A DNA stretch of 64,000 bases from Pseudomonas fluorescens (GTDB lineage: Bacteria; Pseudomonadota; Gammaproteobacteria; Pseudomonadales; Pseudomonadaceae): the NCBI RefSeq assembly GCF_902497745.1, contig NZ_CABVHJ010000004.1:150528-214527 (forward strand), given 5' to 3'. The notes under the pieces are model-generated. The model did no database searches. It saw only the letters and a program-made list of their open reading frames with translations, and had not been told where the DNA came from. The position numbers were made by a program, and so were the translations under genes. Shown here one piece after another: positions 19,683 through 28,638 of the stretch (positions are counted from its first letter, which is position 1; every line of letters begins with the position of its first letter).

Positions 19683-20945
19683 CTAATGGTGAAATGCGCT
19701 GACCATTTTATCTTGCTCGCGTCTCGACAACCCTAGGGCGTCTGCCAGCGCCGGCCATTCATTGATTGTTTCTTGGAAGTTTTTAATGATTTCCTTTGCA
19801 TCGCTGCGACTGACGCGAAAGTACTCCGCTACTTCCTTTGCCAGCTCCAAATCCAAAGCGTTGTCAGCATCGGTTATGTTCAGCTTCAACCCATCCGCAT
19901 GCGCTACCGGATTCATGTCATACGCTGCCGACAAGCGCCATCCTCGGCCAGGATCCAGAATAAAACCGTGGTTCCGCAAGTGATCATCGGTGTTGGAGAC
20001 CAGGATGTTGAAGACGATTCGTGACCAGAGTTCACGGAGGTCGGTGTTGGGTTCCGAGCCGTGTTCCATGATTACTTCCGCCAATTCCAGATAGCTGGCG
20101 CCGGTTGATGCGTCGTCGCCGTCGACGCGGTTGGTCATGGTCATGGCTGATGCGAAGTGATGTCGGCCGCCGCGTGCGGTTCGGTCGAAACGCTTCACCA
20201 GGAAGCAGTGGTGATCGCTTGCGTAGCGTCGGGCCATGCCGGTCGCAACACGCAGACCACAGTTGACTGCCAAAGCGTTTACTACAAATTCCCAACCACC
20301 AACATCGTAGTCATCCCTCGTACTAGGGAATTTGGCGATCCACAGTTGGCCGAACTCGTCGACGACGCTGGCTTTCGGTCTGGCGCCGCCCAGCGAGCCG
20401 CCAGGTGCGATGAGCATTCTTAGCCATTCGCGGCCCTCGGTGGCTGTGTTGTCCCTATCGTTTTCCAGGGCGAGACTTGCGTGCTCTAACGCGCGTAGCT
20501 CGACAAAGGGTGGGGCGGCAACGCCGTCGCGGTTGTCGAGGAAGTTGCCTTCGTCATTGAGTTTGTAGCGAAGGGCGCCGACACGGAACAGGTCGTGGAC
20601 GCCAAGCAGGTAATCGGATTCAAACAACTTGCTGTTGCTGGGAAGCAAGCCGTCGCGAATGTCCCTTTCCAAGCGGCGTTTCATCAGCAGTTGGCCCCAA
20701 CGATCGGGGCTTGAGTCTGCAAAGACGCCAAAGCGGCTCTGATGTTCGCCGGGGAATTGGCGGCCTTCGAAGGGGCCGATGCGCGGGTCTAGAGTTATGG
20801 AACTCAACTCGGGATCGGCCAACGCCTTAGGGTTGTACTCAAATTCGAACACGTTGGTGTTGCGTGTTTTCCTTGCATGCAGAAATCCGAGGCGTCTGGC
20901 GCCTTTCAAGGATTCCCAGTCTGCATAAACAGCAATCAGCGTCAT
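19683..20945 (-). CDS. hipA: HipA-family Ser/Thr kinase toxin
   Basis: A 420-aa type II toxin of the HipA family (E. coli HipA 440 aa). The N-terminal subdomain is followed by the gly-rich ATP loop [14 protein letters not shown], the Lys in WIAKFPS, the catalytic [11 protein letters not shown] and the metal-binding AYDMNPV. All kinase residues that I can place are present, so it is probably active. Family members phosphorylate GltX or other translation factors and cause growth arrest or persistence; the target here is unknown. The ATG overlaps the hipB stop by four bases. It lies in an AT-richer block that interrupts the core gene order, which suggests acquisition. Confidence 0.9.
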   Translation of the reverse strand: MTLIAVYADWESLKGARRLGFLHARKTRNTNVFEFEYNPKALADPELSSITLDPRIGPFEGRQFPGEHQSRFGVFADSSPDRWGQLLMKRRLERDIRDGLLPSNSKLFESDYLLGVHDLFRVGALRYKLNDEGNFLDNRDGVAAPPFVELRALEHASLALENDRDNTATEGREWLRMLIAPGGSLGGARPKASVVDEFGQLWIAKFPSTRDDYDVGGWEFVVNALAVNCGLRVATGMARRYASDHHCFLVKRFDRTARGGRHHFASAMTMTNRVDGDDASTGASYLELAEVIMEHGSEPNTDLRELWSRIVFNILVSNTDDHLRNHGFILDPGRGWRLSAAYDMNPVAHADGLKLNITDADNALDLELAKEVAEYFRVSRSDAKEIIKNFQETINEWPALADALGLSRREQDKMVSAFHH

Positions 20946-21436
20946 TCTTCACCTGTTGGGGGGCCGGCCTTTTTCTTTTTGTTCAAAAGGCTGGAGAGTG
21001 AGTGTGTGTTGAATGGGAAGTCAGCCGGAATTTTCGTGGTAGTGGCGGCATCGATAACGTTTGAAGTCTCGACGTGTTCGGATGCGCCCTTTTTTGCCGC
21101 ACTGACTGCTCGTACTCGCTGGGGCTTTTTCGCTGCGGATCGTGTTGCAGGCATTAACTGCGCATCCTGCAATTGGCGACCCATTTCATCGGCTGCAGCC
21201 AGTTTGCTCAGGTCCTTTTCCAGCCCCAGCACTTGCATGACCGACAAGTAGGCCCCGATGGTTACGCCTGAGCCTCCGGACTCCAGATGGCGCAAGGTTG
21301 TCAGCGACATGCCTGATCTTTCGGCGACCTGCTTGGCCGTCAATTTGCGGCGTAGGCGAGCTAGCTTCAGTCGCTCACCAAGGTCGACTAAAAGTCGAGC
21401 AGTGGAGGGCAAGAGCGGCGCTGTTTTCTTGGCCAT
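20942..21436 (-). CDS. hipB: HipB-family antitoxin, Xre-type repressor
   Basis: A 164-aa DNA-binding antitoxin. A Cro/C1 helix-turn-helix occupies residues about 20-75 ([32 protein letters not shown]). A long C-terminal tail with Lys-rich stretches follows, longer than E. coli HipB (88 aa). It should bind HipA and repress its own operon. I start at ATG 21436 ([10 protein letters not shown]), because one copy of the putative operator overlaps the six codons between it and the upstream ATG 21454. Four operator-like boxes lie just upstream. Confidence 0.88.
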   Translation of the reverse strand: MAKKTAPLLPSTARLLVDLGERLKLARLRRKLTAKQVAERSGMSLTTLRHLESGGSGVTIGAYLSVMQVLGLEKDLSKLAAADEMGRQLQDAQLMPATRSAAKKPQRVRAVSAAKKGASEHVETSNVIDAATTTKIPADFPFNTHSLSSLLNKKKKAGPPTGEE

Positions 21437-21588
21437 GTGGCAGTATTCCTTCATTTTTAAACCTTAACTGCCAGAATAATAGCACTTAAGTTGAAGGGCG
21501 CTGTTTACCGCCAGACCCGCGAAAAACAAAGTTAAGTGGCATTATTCCATCTGTTTTTGGTTCTTATAGCTAGAATACTGCCACTTAA
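21437..21588 (-). promoter_or_regulatory. Four copies of a putative HipB operator box
   Basis: The box TTAAGTGGCAGTATTCC or its complement occurs at 21437-21449 (GTGGCAGTATTCC), 21464-21478 (TTAACTGCCAGAATA), 21532-21548 (TTAAGTGGCATTATTCC) and 21573-21588 (GAATACTGCCACTTAA). Boxes 1/2 and 3/4 form two inverted pairs. They occupy the whole hipB upstream region, which is where autoregulated hipBA operators are expected. Confidence 0.75.
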
Positions 21589-21603
21589 ACGTTAGCGCTT
21601 GCT

Positions 21604-21870
21604 CTAGTCAGCCGGTTTTTGCCGGTACTTTTCGACAACCTCCATGCGTGAGGAAAGTGGCTTTTCAGCATCGGCAGGGGTGGTTTCAAAACCTTCAATG
21701 CGTAGGCTGGCCAAATAGTTTGATCGGCGAACCTTGTCGTAATGGGCCTGCTTTTGCTGAAACGTCAAAACGCTCGTATCAGCATTCGAGTCTGAATCGC
21801 GATGCTTTTTGCGTAAGATCTCGTCCATTTCGATAACGCTTTCCATCAGCTCATCAAAGAATTTGCTCAT
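21604..21870 (-). CDS. Orphan Fic-antitoxin-like (YhfG-type) protein
   Basis: An 88-aa protein starting MSKFFDELMES; GGAG lies six bases before ATG 21870. Residues about 40-70 (LTFQQKQAHYDKVRRSNYLASLRIEGFE) resemble YhfG/VbhA-type small proteins, which block Fic AMP-transferases through a helix carrying (S/T)xxxE(G/N). The run SLRIEG fits that motif exactly. No Fic gene with an HPFxxGNGR motif is present anywhere in the window, so this would be an orphan. It is transcribed toward hipBA, with the operator boxes in between. The family assignment is from motif recognition only. Confidence 0.6.
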   Translation of the reverse strand: MSKFFDELMESVIEMDEILRKKHRDSDSNADTSVLTFQQKQAHYDKVRRSNYLASLRIEGFETTPADAEKPLSSRMEVVEKYRQKPAD

Positions 21871-21945
21871 GGTTGCTCCCATGTTTGATTACCGTTTTTT
21901 TGATCGCTCTCACAGAGTGCATAAGAGCGATACGATCACTCGATT

Positions 21946-22245
21946 TCAGGCTGGAGCCTTCCAGTTGAGCATCTGCTGCTGTGCGACTTGCAGCAGGTCA
22001 CAGCCATCCTGCGTCAGCAGATAGAGGGCGTGGGTGATGTGGGGGATGTCTTCGACGTCGGCTTGTTTGAAGCTGAGGCAGTAGAGGGTTTTTAGCAGGT
22101 CGCTTGAAGCGCGCAGGCGCTGGACGGCGCATTCGAGGATGTCTTGTGGATTGGCCGTTGTGTCGATGATCAGGGGCTTGGTGTCGGTGAGGTTGGATTC
22201 GAGTGGGCGGTAGCGATCAGGGGTAAGCGGATTCCATGCTTTCAT
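21946..22245 (-). CDS. Small helical protein, paralogue A
   Basis: A 99-aa protein beginning MKAWNPLTPDRYRPLE. Its C-terminal two-thirds (ILECAVQRLRASSDLLKTLY, CLSFKQADVEDIPHI, ALYLLTQDGCDLLQVA) is about 65 percent identical by eye to the protein at 23848-24123. The layout of two long helices with an Asp/Gly turn recalls Pseudomonas small DUF3077/DUF6124-like proteins, but I cannot assign the family. Starts further upstream would read through the palindromic element. Function unknown. Confidence 0.7.
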   Translation of the reverse strand: MKAWNPLTPDRYRPLESNLTDTKPLIIDTTANPQDILECAVQRLRASSDLLKTLYCLSFKQADVEDIPHITHALYLLTQDGCDLLQVAQQQMLNWKAPA

Positions 22246-22310
22246 TGTTCTTCTCTCTATAGGCGTTCCAATAGCCGCCGCCATCATGACCAAACGATGG
22301 GAGGCGACTG

Positions 22311-22463
22311 TGTTCGGGTTGGTCAACCAGAGAGAGAGAACTCCGTGTACGCCGAAGCGTCCCAAACACAGCCGCCATAAAGCATGCCGCACAATAGATG
22401 GCGGCAAGCATACAAGGGCATGCGCAGTTTCTCTCTCTCAATTTCAGGTGACCAAACCCGAGT
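22311..22463. repeat. 150-bp imperfect palindrome (MITE-like element)
   Basis: The outer arms 22311-22342 (CGGGTTGGTCAACCAGAGAG) and 22425-22463 (CTCTCTCAATTTCAGGTGAC, then CAAACCCG) are inverted copies with small indels. Inside, GCCGCCAT (22371-22378) pairs with ATGGCGGC (22398-22405). No open frame fits. It occupies most of the 365-base gap between paralogue A and the hydrolase gene. Confidence 0.65.
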
Positions 22464-22610
22464 CGCTGATTTGGCAGCGACAGTCACGACTATAGATTTG
22501 ACTTACCAAGCCGCGATAGGCGGCAAGGGAGTCTGAGCTTGTAGGAACGGGACGAATACCGGATAGGCCATTGCTGTAGGTTTTTTCGTCCGTTCACGCG
22601 CCCACGGCCT

Positions 22611-23753
22611 TCAACCAATAACCCGATACGCCGCCACATCCAGCACACTCGTCGTCAGCCCCGTCGCAGGCGCGTAGATCGTGCCTTTCACTGCCGAAAA
22701 CGGCACGCCTTTGCTGCCCAGAGACACGGAGCGTTCGCCTTTATCCAGTTCGGTGAAGTAGGTGTAAGAGATGTTGTGCATACGTTTGTACCGGGCTTCA
22801 TCGCGGACGATGCCGTTGGTGAGGTTTTGCAGGTCGGCCTGGGTCAGGTTGAGGGTTTTGTTCAGTTGTACGCCCCAGCGCTTGAGGCACGTTTCGGCGT
22901 AGTGACGGACCACGCGGCCAGGTTCCACCAGGGTTTTCAGGTCACTTGCGCTGGCAGGCACGCCACCGTCAGCTGTGGCGTTGCCGGCCATGGTCGCGTG
23001 GCGGCCGGCCATGGGGTAGACGCTGGTTTTGGTGCCGGTGGCGGTCTGTGGAATGACGCAGCTGAAACCTTTGGAGCGTTCATCGCGGGCATAGAAAGCG
23101 ACATATTCTTTGACGTTGGCGCCGAGTTTGACCCGGTTTTCCTGGAAGTTTCCGATGCCCGGAACAGGGTCCAATGCAAAGATGTTCACCGGAATGTTTT
23201 TAAGTTGGCTGTCCTTTAACATCGCATTGGCCAGCATGTGGCAACTTATACCGCCTCGGCTCCAACCCACCAGATTGACTTGAGTGGGAATGACAGCGTC
23301 TTTGCGAAACGTCTTGATAATCTGCTCCTGTAACTTCTGTTGGGTCACGCTGCGATCACCGTAGTTATATTTGCGCCAGAACCACGAACCTTCGACCTTT
23401 ACATCCTCAATAGGAATCCCGGCGGCTTTAAGGCGGTTGTATTCGGCCTCGGTCAGTTGCTCGCGCTGCCAGTCGCATTTGCCCTTGATGACATTGACGG
23501 CATGCTGCACGTTTTCTTCCCAGCCTTTGCCGAACAGCGTGCCGGTGAGGCCGTACTCCTTGGTCTTGGTGAACAGGTCATCGGCTTGCAGGTTGCCGCT
23601 GCCGGGACCGTCGACGACGATCCATTCGGCGAACTCACGGCCGGTATGGTTGGAAGCCAGCGTGGAAACCAGTTCGCCGTCCCAGAAGTTTTCATGAGTT
23701 GTATCGAACTTGTTGGAACCCGTACCGCAAAAAAATATAGTTAAAACTGTCAT
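22611..23753 (-). CDS. Alpha/beta-hydrolase-like protein of unknown role
   Basis: A 380-aa protein with no signal peptide. It begins MTVLTIFFCGTGSNKFD. A nucleophile elbow VGWSRGG (Ser165) follows a predicted beta strand, and ALDPVPG (Asp195) follows the next strand. This is the arrangement of DUF2235/Tle1-type lipases (GxSxG with a later Asp and a C-terminal His, for example in RHYAETC). The N-terminal FCGTGSN is also typical of that superfamily and of Legionella DUF5621 proteins. It is transcribed between two paralogous small genes. No VgrG, PAAR or secretion gene is nearby. I start at ATG 23753; the longer frame adds a low-quality leader. The function (effector, lipase or housekeeping) is open. 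Confidence 0.7.
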   Translation of the reverse strand: MTVLTIFFCGTGSNKFDTTHENFWDGELVSTLASNHTGREFAEWIVVDGPGSGNLQADDLFTKTKEYGLTGTLFGKGWEENVQHAVNVIKGKCDWQREQLTEAEYNRLKAAGIPIEDVKVEGSWFWRKYNYGDRSVTQQKLQEQIIKTFRKDAVIPTQVNLVGWSRGGISCHMLANAMLKDSQLKNIPVNIFALDPVPGIGNFQENRVKLGANVKEYVAFYARDERSKGFSCVIPQTATGTKTSVYPMAGRHATMAGNATADGGVPASASDLKTLVEPGRVVRHYAETCLKRWGVQLNKTLNLTQADLQNLTNGIVRDEARYKRMHNISYTYFTELDKGERSVSLGSKGVPFSAVKGTIYAPATGLTTSVLDVAAYRVIG

Positions 23754-23847
23754 GGTGTTGCTCTCGTTTAGTTGTAAGAGCGAACAAGTTAGTGTGAGTT
23801 GCATCTATAAATAAAGAGTTCTGGTGTTTCCGGATTTGTAGCAGGTT

Positions 23848-24123
23848 TTAGTTGTATGTTGTTTGTGGTGGTTTTTGTTTTGCAACTTCAAGCAGGTCGC
23901 AGCCATCCTGTATCAGTAAATAAAGTGCATTGACGATGTTGGGGATGTCTTTCACATCAGCCTGTTTGAAACATAAGCAATAAAGTGTTTCCAGTAAGTC
24001 ACTGGCTGCGCGCAAGCGCTGATCGGCGGCATTGATCAGGTCAGTCTGGCTGGAGTGGCTGTCGATAAGCAGTACCGTATTTTCGCTGTAGCAAGTCTTG
24101 AGTGGGCGATAGCGGTTGATCAT
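23848..24123 (-). CDS. Small helical protein, paralogue B
   Basis: A 91-aa protein starting MINRYRPLKTCYSENT. It is a paralogue of the gene at 21946-22245: RLRASDL-like first helix (RLRAASDLLETLYCLCFKQADVKDIPNI) and ALYLLIQDGCDLLEVAKQ. DNA identity is also visible, so the pair arose by duplication. It is the first gene read toward the hydrolase. It lacks a signal peptide. An immunity-like or regulatory role is possible but unsupported. Confidence 0.7.
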   Translation of the reverse strand: MINRYRPLKTCYSENTVLLIDSHSSQTDLINAADQRLRAASDLLETLYCLCFKQADVKDIPNIVNALYLLIQDGCDLLEVAKQKPPQTTYN

Positions 24124-24426
24124 GGTGAGGCGTGTCCTGTTCGAAGGCGCTGGGGTGGGCCGGCCGCGGGTTTGCAGCCGCGCCGGCCACTATAGAAGGG
24201 CATTTCTCTGTGGGACAAGACCGCCGCAATGGACAGTGTTCGTAGGGGTTTTTCCGTATTTTGAGGAAATGTCCTACGTGTTTTCGCAGCTTTTTCAGGC
24301 CAAAACCCTTAGGCGTAATAATTCCTACGTGATTGTCAGGCGATTCGCGGTAAACCGCTGTATCGTGCGCGCCAGAATCTGTAGGGCGTTTCCAAACGTC
24401 TGACACGCGCTTAAAGGGAATTAGGT
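24124..24426. other. Divergent intergenic region
   Basis: This 303-base gap separates the divergent paralogue B and the secreted-protein gene. It contains two TCCTACGTG repeats (24270 and 24321 areas), but I see no gene, terminator or clear promoter. Confidence 0.5.
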
Positions 24427-24930
24427 ATGCACTGGCTACGAATGGCCGCGATTTTATTGCTCGGGCTTAGCACTTGCCGTTTAACGATGGCCTCTGACGT
24501 CGGCAATGCATGGGGGCTGGATCGTCTCGAACGCACTGATTGGCCGGAAGCACTCATCAGCCAGGCGAGCATGGACACGGCGTCGCGCGGTGAAGTGTTG
24601 ATATTCGCCAAAGCTCTGTTGGCCAGCGAAGCACTGGATGAAGAGGGGCTTGAGCAGCGACTCGGTGTGCCCCACGTGCAACTGAAGTCGATTCGCCACG
24701 TGCGCGACGGCCTCTGGGAGGGGTTGCTGAGCACCTATCGCAACGCCATTCAGAACTGTGATGAACAGCTGTTCTGCCCGCGCGTGCGCAGTGTCGCTGA
24801 CCTGCGTCAGTTGGCGGCAGCGTTCACTGGTGACATCAGCCCGGCCCATGCGCTGTGGGCGAGCAAGAGTCAGGGAGTGCATGAGCAGATGCTGAATGAG
24901 CAGTTGCGGGTGGCGGTGTTGCGTCCCTGA
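24427..24930 (+). CDS. Secreted protein of unknown function
   Basis: A 167-aa protein with an N-terminal signal sequence (MHWLRMAAILLLGLSTCRLTMA, cleavage near residue 22), so it is probably periplasmic. The mature part is helical, with two cysteines close together (NCDEQLFC) that may form a disulfide. I do not recognise a family. GGAATTAGG stands before the ATG. It is a single gene between the accessory block and the RecQ-family helicase and its codon use matches core genes. Confidence 0.75.
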   Translation: MHWLRMAAILLLGLSTCRLTMASDVGNAWGLDRLERTDWPEALISQASMDTASRGEVLIFAKALLASEALDEEGLEQRLGVPHVQLKSIRHVRDGLWEGLLSTYRNAIQNCDEQLFCPRVRSVADLRQLAAAFTGDISPAHALWASKSQGVHEQMLNEQLRVAVLRP

Positions 24931-24962
24931 ACTTCAGGATTTTGCGTTGTTCTGAGCGGCCT

Positions 24963-24988
24963 CTTCGCGAGCAAGCTCGCTCCCACAG
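24963..24988. repeat. Single REP arm
   Basis: One TTCGCGAGCAAGCTCGCTCC arm without an inverted partner, directly after the secreted-protein gene. Confidence 0.8.
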
Positions 24989-25110
24989 GGACCGTGGTGT
25001 TCAAGTAATCGCTGTATCATTCCGAATCGATTTGGCCCCGACCTTTTCTCGACTCGCTGCGATCGCCCGCTAGGCTGTTGGCATGGCAGCAGTCAATGGA
25101 GTGACAGCGA

Positions 25111-27045
25111 ATGCACAACACCCTGGAACAGGTTTTTGGTTTTCCACAGTTTCGAGCCGGACAAGAGGCTGCGATCAGCGCGGTGCTGGCCGGGCGCTCG
25201 GCGGCGGCGATTTTTCCCACCGGTTCCGGCAAGTCGATTTGTTATCAATTGCCGGCGCTGATGCTGCCGCACCTGACGCTGGTAGTCTCGCCGTTGCTGG
25301 CGCTGATGCAGGATCAACTGGCCTTCTTGCAGCGTCACGGGATCTCGGCTGGCAGCATCGATTCGGCGCAGAGTCGCGATGACGCCAATGACGTGATGGC
25401 CCGCGCCCGTTCGGGTGAATTGAAGATTTTGATGATCTCGGTGGAGCGCTTGAAGAACGAGCGCTTCCGCAACTTTTTGCAGCAGGTGCCGATCTCGCTG
25501 CTGGTGGTGGACGAGGCGCATTGCATCTCGGAATGGGGCCACAATTTCCGCCCTGACTACCTCAAGCTGCCGGATTACCAACGCCAGTTCAACATCCCGC
25601 AGACCTTGCTGCTGACGGCCACCGCAACGCCGAAAGTCATCGCCGACATGCAGGCCAAATTCGCTATCGCCGCTGACGATGTGGTGACCACCGGCTTCTA
25701 CCGGCCCAACCTCAATCTGCTGGTCGAACCGGTGCGCGGTCAGGACAAACGGCGGCGTCTGGTGGAATGGATGAGTGATCGTGCGGGGCAGCCGAGCATC
25801 GTCTATGTAACCTTGCAGAAAACCGCCGAACATATCGCCGAACACCTTGAGCGCAACGGCATTCAGGCCGAGGCGTATCACGCCGGTTTAGCCCACGACA
25901 AACGCGAAGCGATCCAGAAACGTTTCATGGCCGGGCAGTCCAATTGCATCGTCGCGACCATTGCTTTCGGCATGGGCATCGACAAGAGTGATATCCGCAA
26001 TGTCGTGCACTTTGACCTGCCCAAATCCATCGAAAACTACAGTCAGGAAATCGGCCGCGCCGGGCGTGACGGGCAGCTGTCGGATTGTCTGGTATTGGCC
26101 AATCGCGACAGCCTCAACGTGCTGGAAAACTTCGTTTACGGTGATACGCCGGAGCGCGATGGCATTCGCTATGTACTCGATGAACTGAAGGCCTCGGCGC
26201 CGGAAGGGCAGTGGGAGTTTCTGCTCGGGCCGTTGGCGGATCAGAGCAACATTCGCGCACTGCCGCTGAAGACTTTGCTGGTGCAGCTGGAACTGCGCGG
26301 TTTGATCGCGCCGCGCTATGCCTACTACGCCGAATACCGTTTCAAATACCTGCTGGAACCCGAAGCGCTGCTTGAGCGTTTCGACGGTGAGCGCAGGGAT
26401 TTCGTCGCAGCGATCATTCAGACCTCGGCGCGCGCGCGCACTTGGGCCACGGTGAATTTCGAGGCGATGTACTCGCAGTATTCCGCTGAGCGCAATCGAG
26501 TGGTGAAGGCGCTGGATTACTTTCAGGAAAAGGGCTGGGTCGAACTGGAAAGCAAGCAGATGACCGAGGTCTACAGCCTGCTGAACAGCGACTTTGACAG
26601 CGATGCCCTGAGCGCTGAACTGCATGACTATTTCACCCGACATGAGCAGGCCGAAGTGGCGCGTATCCACGCGATGCTTGAAGTCTTCGCCAGCGAGCGC
26701 TGCCTGGGCTATCGCCTGGCCGAGTATTTCGGTGATCACAATGCGCCTCAGCAGTGTGGCCATTGCTCGGTGTGTCATGGCCAGGTGGCGCGATTGCCGG
26801 CGCCGCCGGAGTTGCCAGCGCTTGTGGATAAAAACTTTGCGGCGCTGTGTGGCGACTTTATCCACAGGCATGAGCAGCACACCGGGGTCATCCCGACAGC
26901 AGAGCGGCTGACGCGGTTTCTGTGCGGGATCAGCGTGCCGTTGTTCACCAAGCTCAAGGCGCGGGCGATTCCCGGGTTTGCCGCATTGGAAGAGTATCCC
27001 TATGCCGAAGTCCGGAACTGGGCTGACGATCATTTGCTCGGTTGA
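25111..27045 (+). CDS. RecQ-family ATP-dependent DNA helicase
   Basis: A 644-aa superfamily 2 helicase that unwinds DNA 3' to 5'. Motif I is FPTGSGKSICYQ, motif II is VVDEAHCISEWGHNFRPDY (DEAH plus the RecQ aromatic loop), motif III LTATATPKV, motif V ATIAFGMGIDKSDIRNVVHFD and motif VI QEIGRAGRDG. A cysteine cluster CGHCSVC near residue 550 probably binds zinc. The sequence differs from classical RecQ (no typical WH/HRDC block), so it is one of the RecQ paralogues found in pseudomonads. GGAG is eight bases before ATG 25111. Probable role in DNA repair or recombination. Confidence 0.88.
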   Translation: MHNTLEQVFGFPQFRAGQEAAISAVLAGRSAAAIFPTGSGKSICYQLPALMLPHLTLVVSPLLALMQDQLAFLQRHGISAGSIDSAQSRDDANDVMARARSGELKILMISVERLKNERFRNFLQQVPISLLVVDEAHCISEWGHNFRPDYLKLPDYQRQFNIPQTLLLTATATPKVIADMQAKFAIAADDVVTTGFYRPNLNLLVEPVRGQDKRRRLVEWMSDRAGQPSIVYVTLQKTAEHIAEHLERNGIQAEAYHAGLAHDKREAIQKRFMAGQSNCIVATIAFGMGIDKSDIRNVVHFDLPKSIENYSQEIGRAGRDGQLSDCLVLANRDSLNVLENFVYGDTPERDGIRYVLDELKASAPEGQWEFLLGPLADQSNIRALPLKTLLVQLELRGLIAPRYAYYAEYRFKYLLEPEALLERFDGERRDFVAAIIQTSARARTWATVNFEAMYSQYSAERNRVVKALDYFQEKGWVELESKQMTEVYSLLNSDFDSDALSAELHDYFTRHEQAEVARIHAMLEVFASERCLGYRLAEYFGDHNAPQQCGHCSVCHGQVARLPAPPELPALVDKNFAALCGDFIHRHEQHTGVIPTAERLTRFLCGISVPLFTKLKARAIPGFAALEEYPYAEVRNWADDHLLG

Positions 27046-27177
27046 ACATAAATCCTGTGGGAGTCAGGGCGCCTGTATCCATCCGCTGAATGTCGATCAT
27101 CACGGTAATAAACTTCAAAAACCGTCGTTGGCTGACTATGGTGAGACCAGTCTTTGGATCGCCAACAAGAGAACAAC

Positions 27178-28404
27178 ATGAGCCAGACATCCTTCGATAT
27201 TCAGCAGGCCGCCGTGATCGGTGCGGGCACCATGGGCCGTGGCATTGTCATGTGCCTGGCCAATGCCGGGGTGAGCGTGCAGTGGGTGGATAACAATCCA
27301 CAGATGCTTGAACAGGCACTCACCACCGTGGCCGAGACTTATGCACATAACGTGCGGCAGGGGCGGATTGATCAGGCCGAGGCGGATGCGCGTTTGGCGC
27401 GGGTCAGTGCGGCGGCGGATTACGCGGCGATTCGCAATGTCGATCTGGTGATCGAGGCGGTGTACGAAAATCTTGAGCTGAAGCAGAAGATCTTTCGTGA
27501 ACTCGATGGCTTGCTCAAGCCCGAGGCGCTGCTGGCGAGTAATACCTCGGCGCTGGATATCGATGCGATTGCCGCGGCGACCCGGCGCCCGGAGCAAGTG
27601 TTGGGCCTGCATTTCTTCAGCCCGGCGCACATCATGAAACTGCTGGAGATCGTGCGCGGCGCGCAGACTTCGCCGGCCACTCTGGAAGCAGCGCTGGCGC
27701 TGGGCAAGCGTATGGGCAAGGTCAGTGTGGTGTCGGGCAATTGCCACGGGTTTATCGGCAATCGCATGTTGCATCCGTATGTGCTGGAGGCGCGCAAGAT
27801 GTTGCTTGAAGGCGCTTATCCACAGCAGGTCGACGCGGCGCTGCAAGGTTTCGGTTTTGCCATGGGGCCGTTTCGCATGTACGACGTGGTCGGCATCGAT
27901 CTGGAGTGGCGTGCGCGCGAACTGGCCGGCAAGGGCCAGGATGCGCCAGAGGTTCAGGTGGATAACCGTTTGTGCGAGATGGGCCGGTTCGGGCAGAAGT
28001 CCGGCAATGGTTATTACCATTACGAGCCGGGCAGTCGTCAGGCTGAGCACGATCCTGAGGTCGATGCGCTGGTGTTGCAGGTCAGCGAAGGGTTGGGTTT
28101 CCAGCGCCGAGAGATCGGTCCAGAGGAGATTCTGGAGCGTTGCCTGCTGGCATTGGTCAACGAGGGGGCGAAGATTTTGCAGGAGGGCATTGCCGAGTCG
28201 GCACACGACATCGATCTGGTGTATCTGAATGGCTACGGCTTCCCGGCGGACAAGGGCGGGCCAATGGCTTGGGCGGATCAGCAAGGGCTGGCGGACATTC
28301 ATCAGCGCTTGCTGGCGCTGGAGACGCGGCAGGGTGATCAGTGGAAACCGGCGCGGTTGATTGGTGAGTTGGCGGCGCAGGGTAGGCGGTTTGCTCAGGA
28401 TTAG
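27178..28404 (+). CDS. 3-hydroxyacyl-CoA dehydrogenase
   Basis: A 408-aa NAD-dependent dehydrogenase of fatty acid beta-oxidation. The Rossmann motif is VIGAGTMGRGI, followed by LVIEAVYENLELKQ, the catalytic His in GLHFFSPAHIMKLLEIV, and two C-terminal 3HCDH domains (GFIGNRM, then a second with PMAWAD). It is longer than monofunctional HBD-type enzymes (about 290 aa) because of the duplicated C-terminal domain, as in FadB/PaaH-like proteins without the hydratase. I chose ATG 27178 (SQTSFDIQQ). P. aeruginosa has this gene in the same neighbourhood, as I recall. Confidence 0.9.
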   Translation: MSQTSFDIQQAAVIGAGTMGRGIVMCLANAGVSVQWVDNNPQMLEQALTTVAETYAHNVRQGRIDQAEADARLARVSAAADYAAIRNVDLVIEAVYENLELKQKIFRELDGLLKPEALLASNTSALDIDAIAAATRRPEQVLGLHFFSPAHIMKLLEIVRGAQTSPATLEAALALGKRMGKVSVVSGNCHGFIGNRMLHPYVLEARKMLLEGAYPQQVDAALQGFGFAMGPFRMYDVVGIDLEWRARELAGKGQDAPEVQVDNRLCEMGRFGQKSGNGYYHYEPGSRQAEHDPEVDALVLQVSEGLGFQRREIGPEEILERCLLALVNEGAKILQEGIAESAHDIDLVYLNGYGFPADKGGPMAWADQQGLADIHQRLLALETRQGDQWKPARLIGELAAQGRRFAQD

Positions 28405-28423
28405 TGTTGAAGTCAAAATCTTA

Positions 28424-28600
28424 CCCCCTCACCCCAGCCCTCCCGAAACGTCGGACCGCCCCCAAGGGGGCGAGGGGGAAGGGAGCCGATCTGCGTGGGT
28501 TTCAACATTTGAGTTCGACTCGAAGGATCAGGTCGGTGTATTTCGAAAGAACACCTCGGTCAGTCCCCTCTACCTCTGGGAGAGGGTTAGGGTGAGGGCA
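28424..28600. repeat. Inverted-repeat element (copy D)
   Basis: Same boxes as copy A, with spacer GTTTCAACATTTGAGTTCGA and the conserved AACACCTCGGTCAGTCCCCT. The left box is interrupted by GAAACGTCGGACCGC. It lies between two plus-strand genes of related lipid function. Confidence 0.85.
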
Positions 28601-28638
28601 AGCGCCCTCACTGAAAAAACAAGAGAATCAGCCCAACC

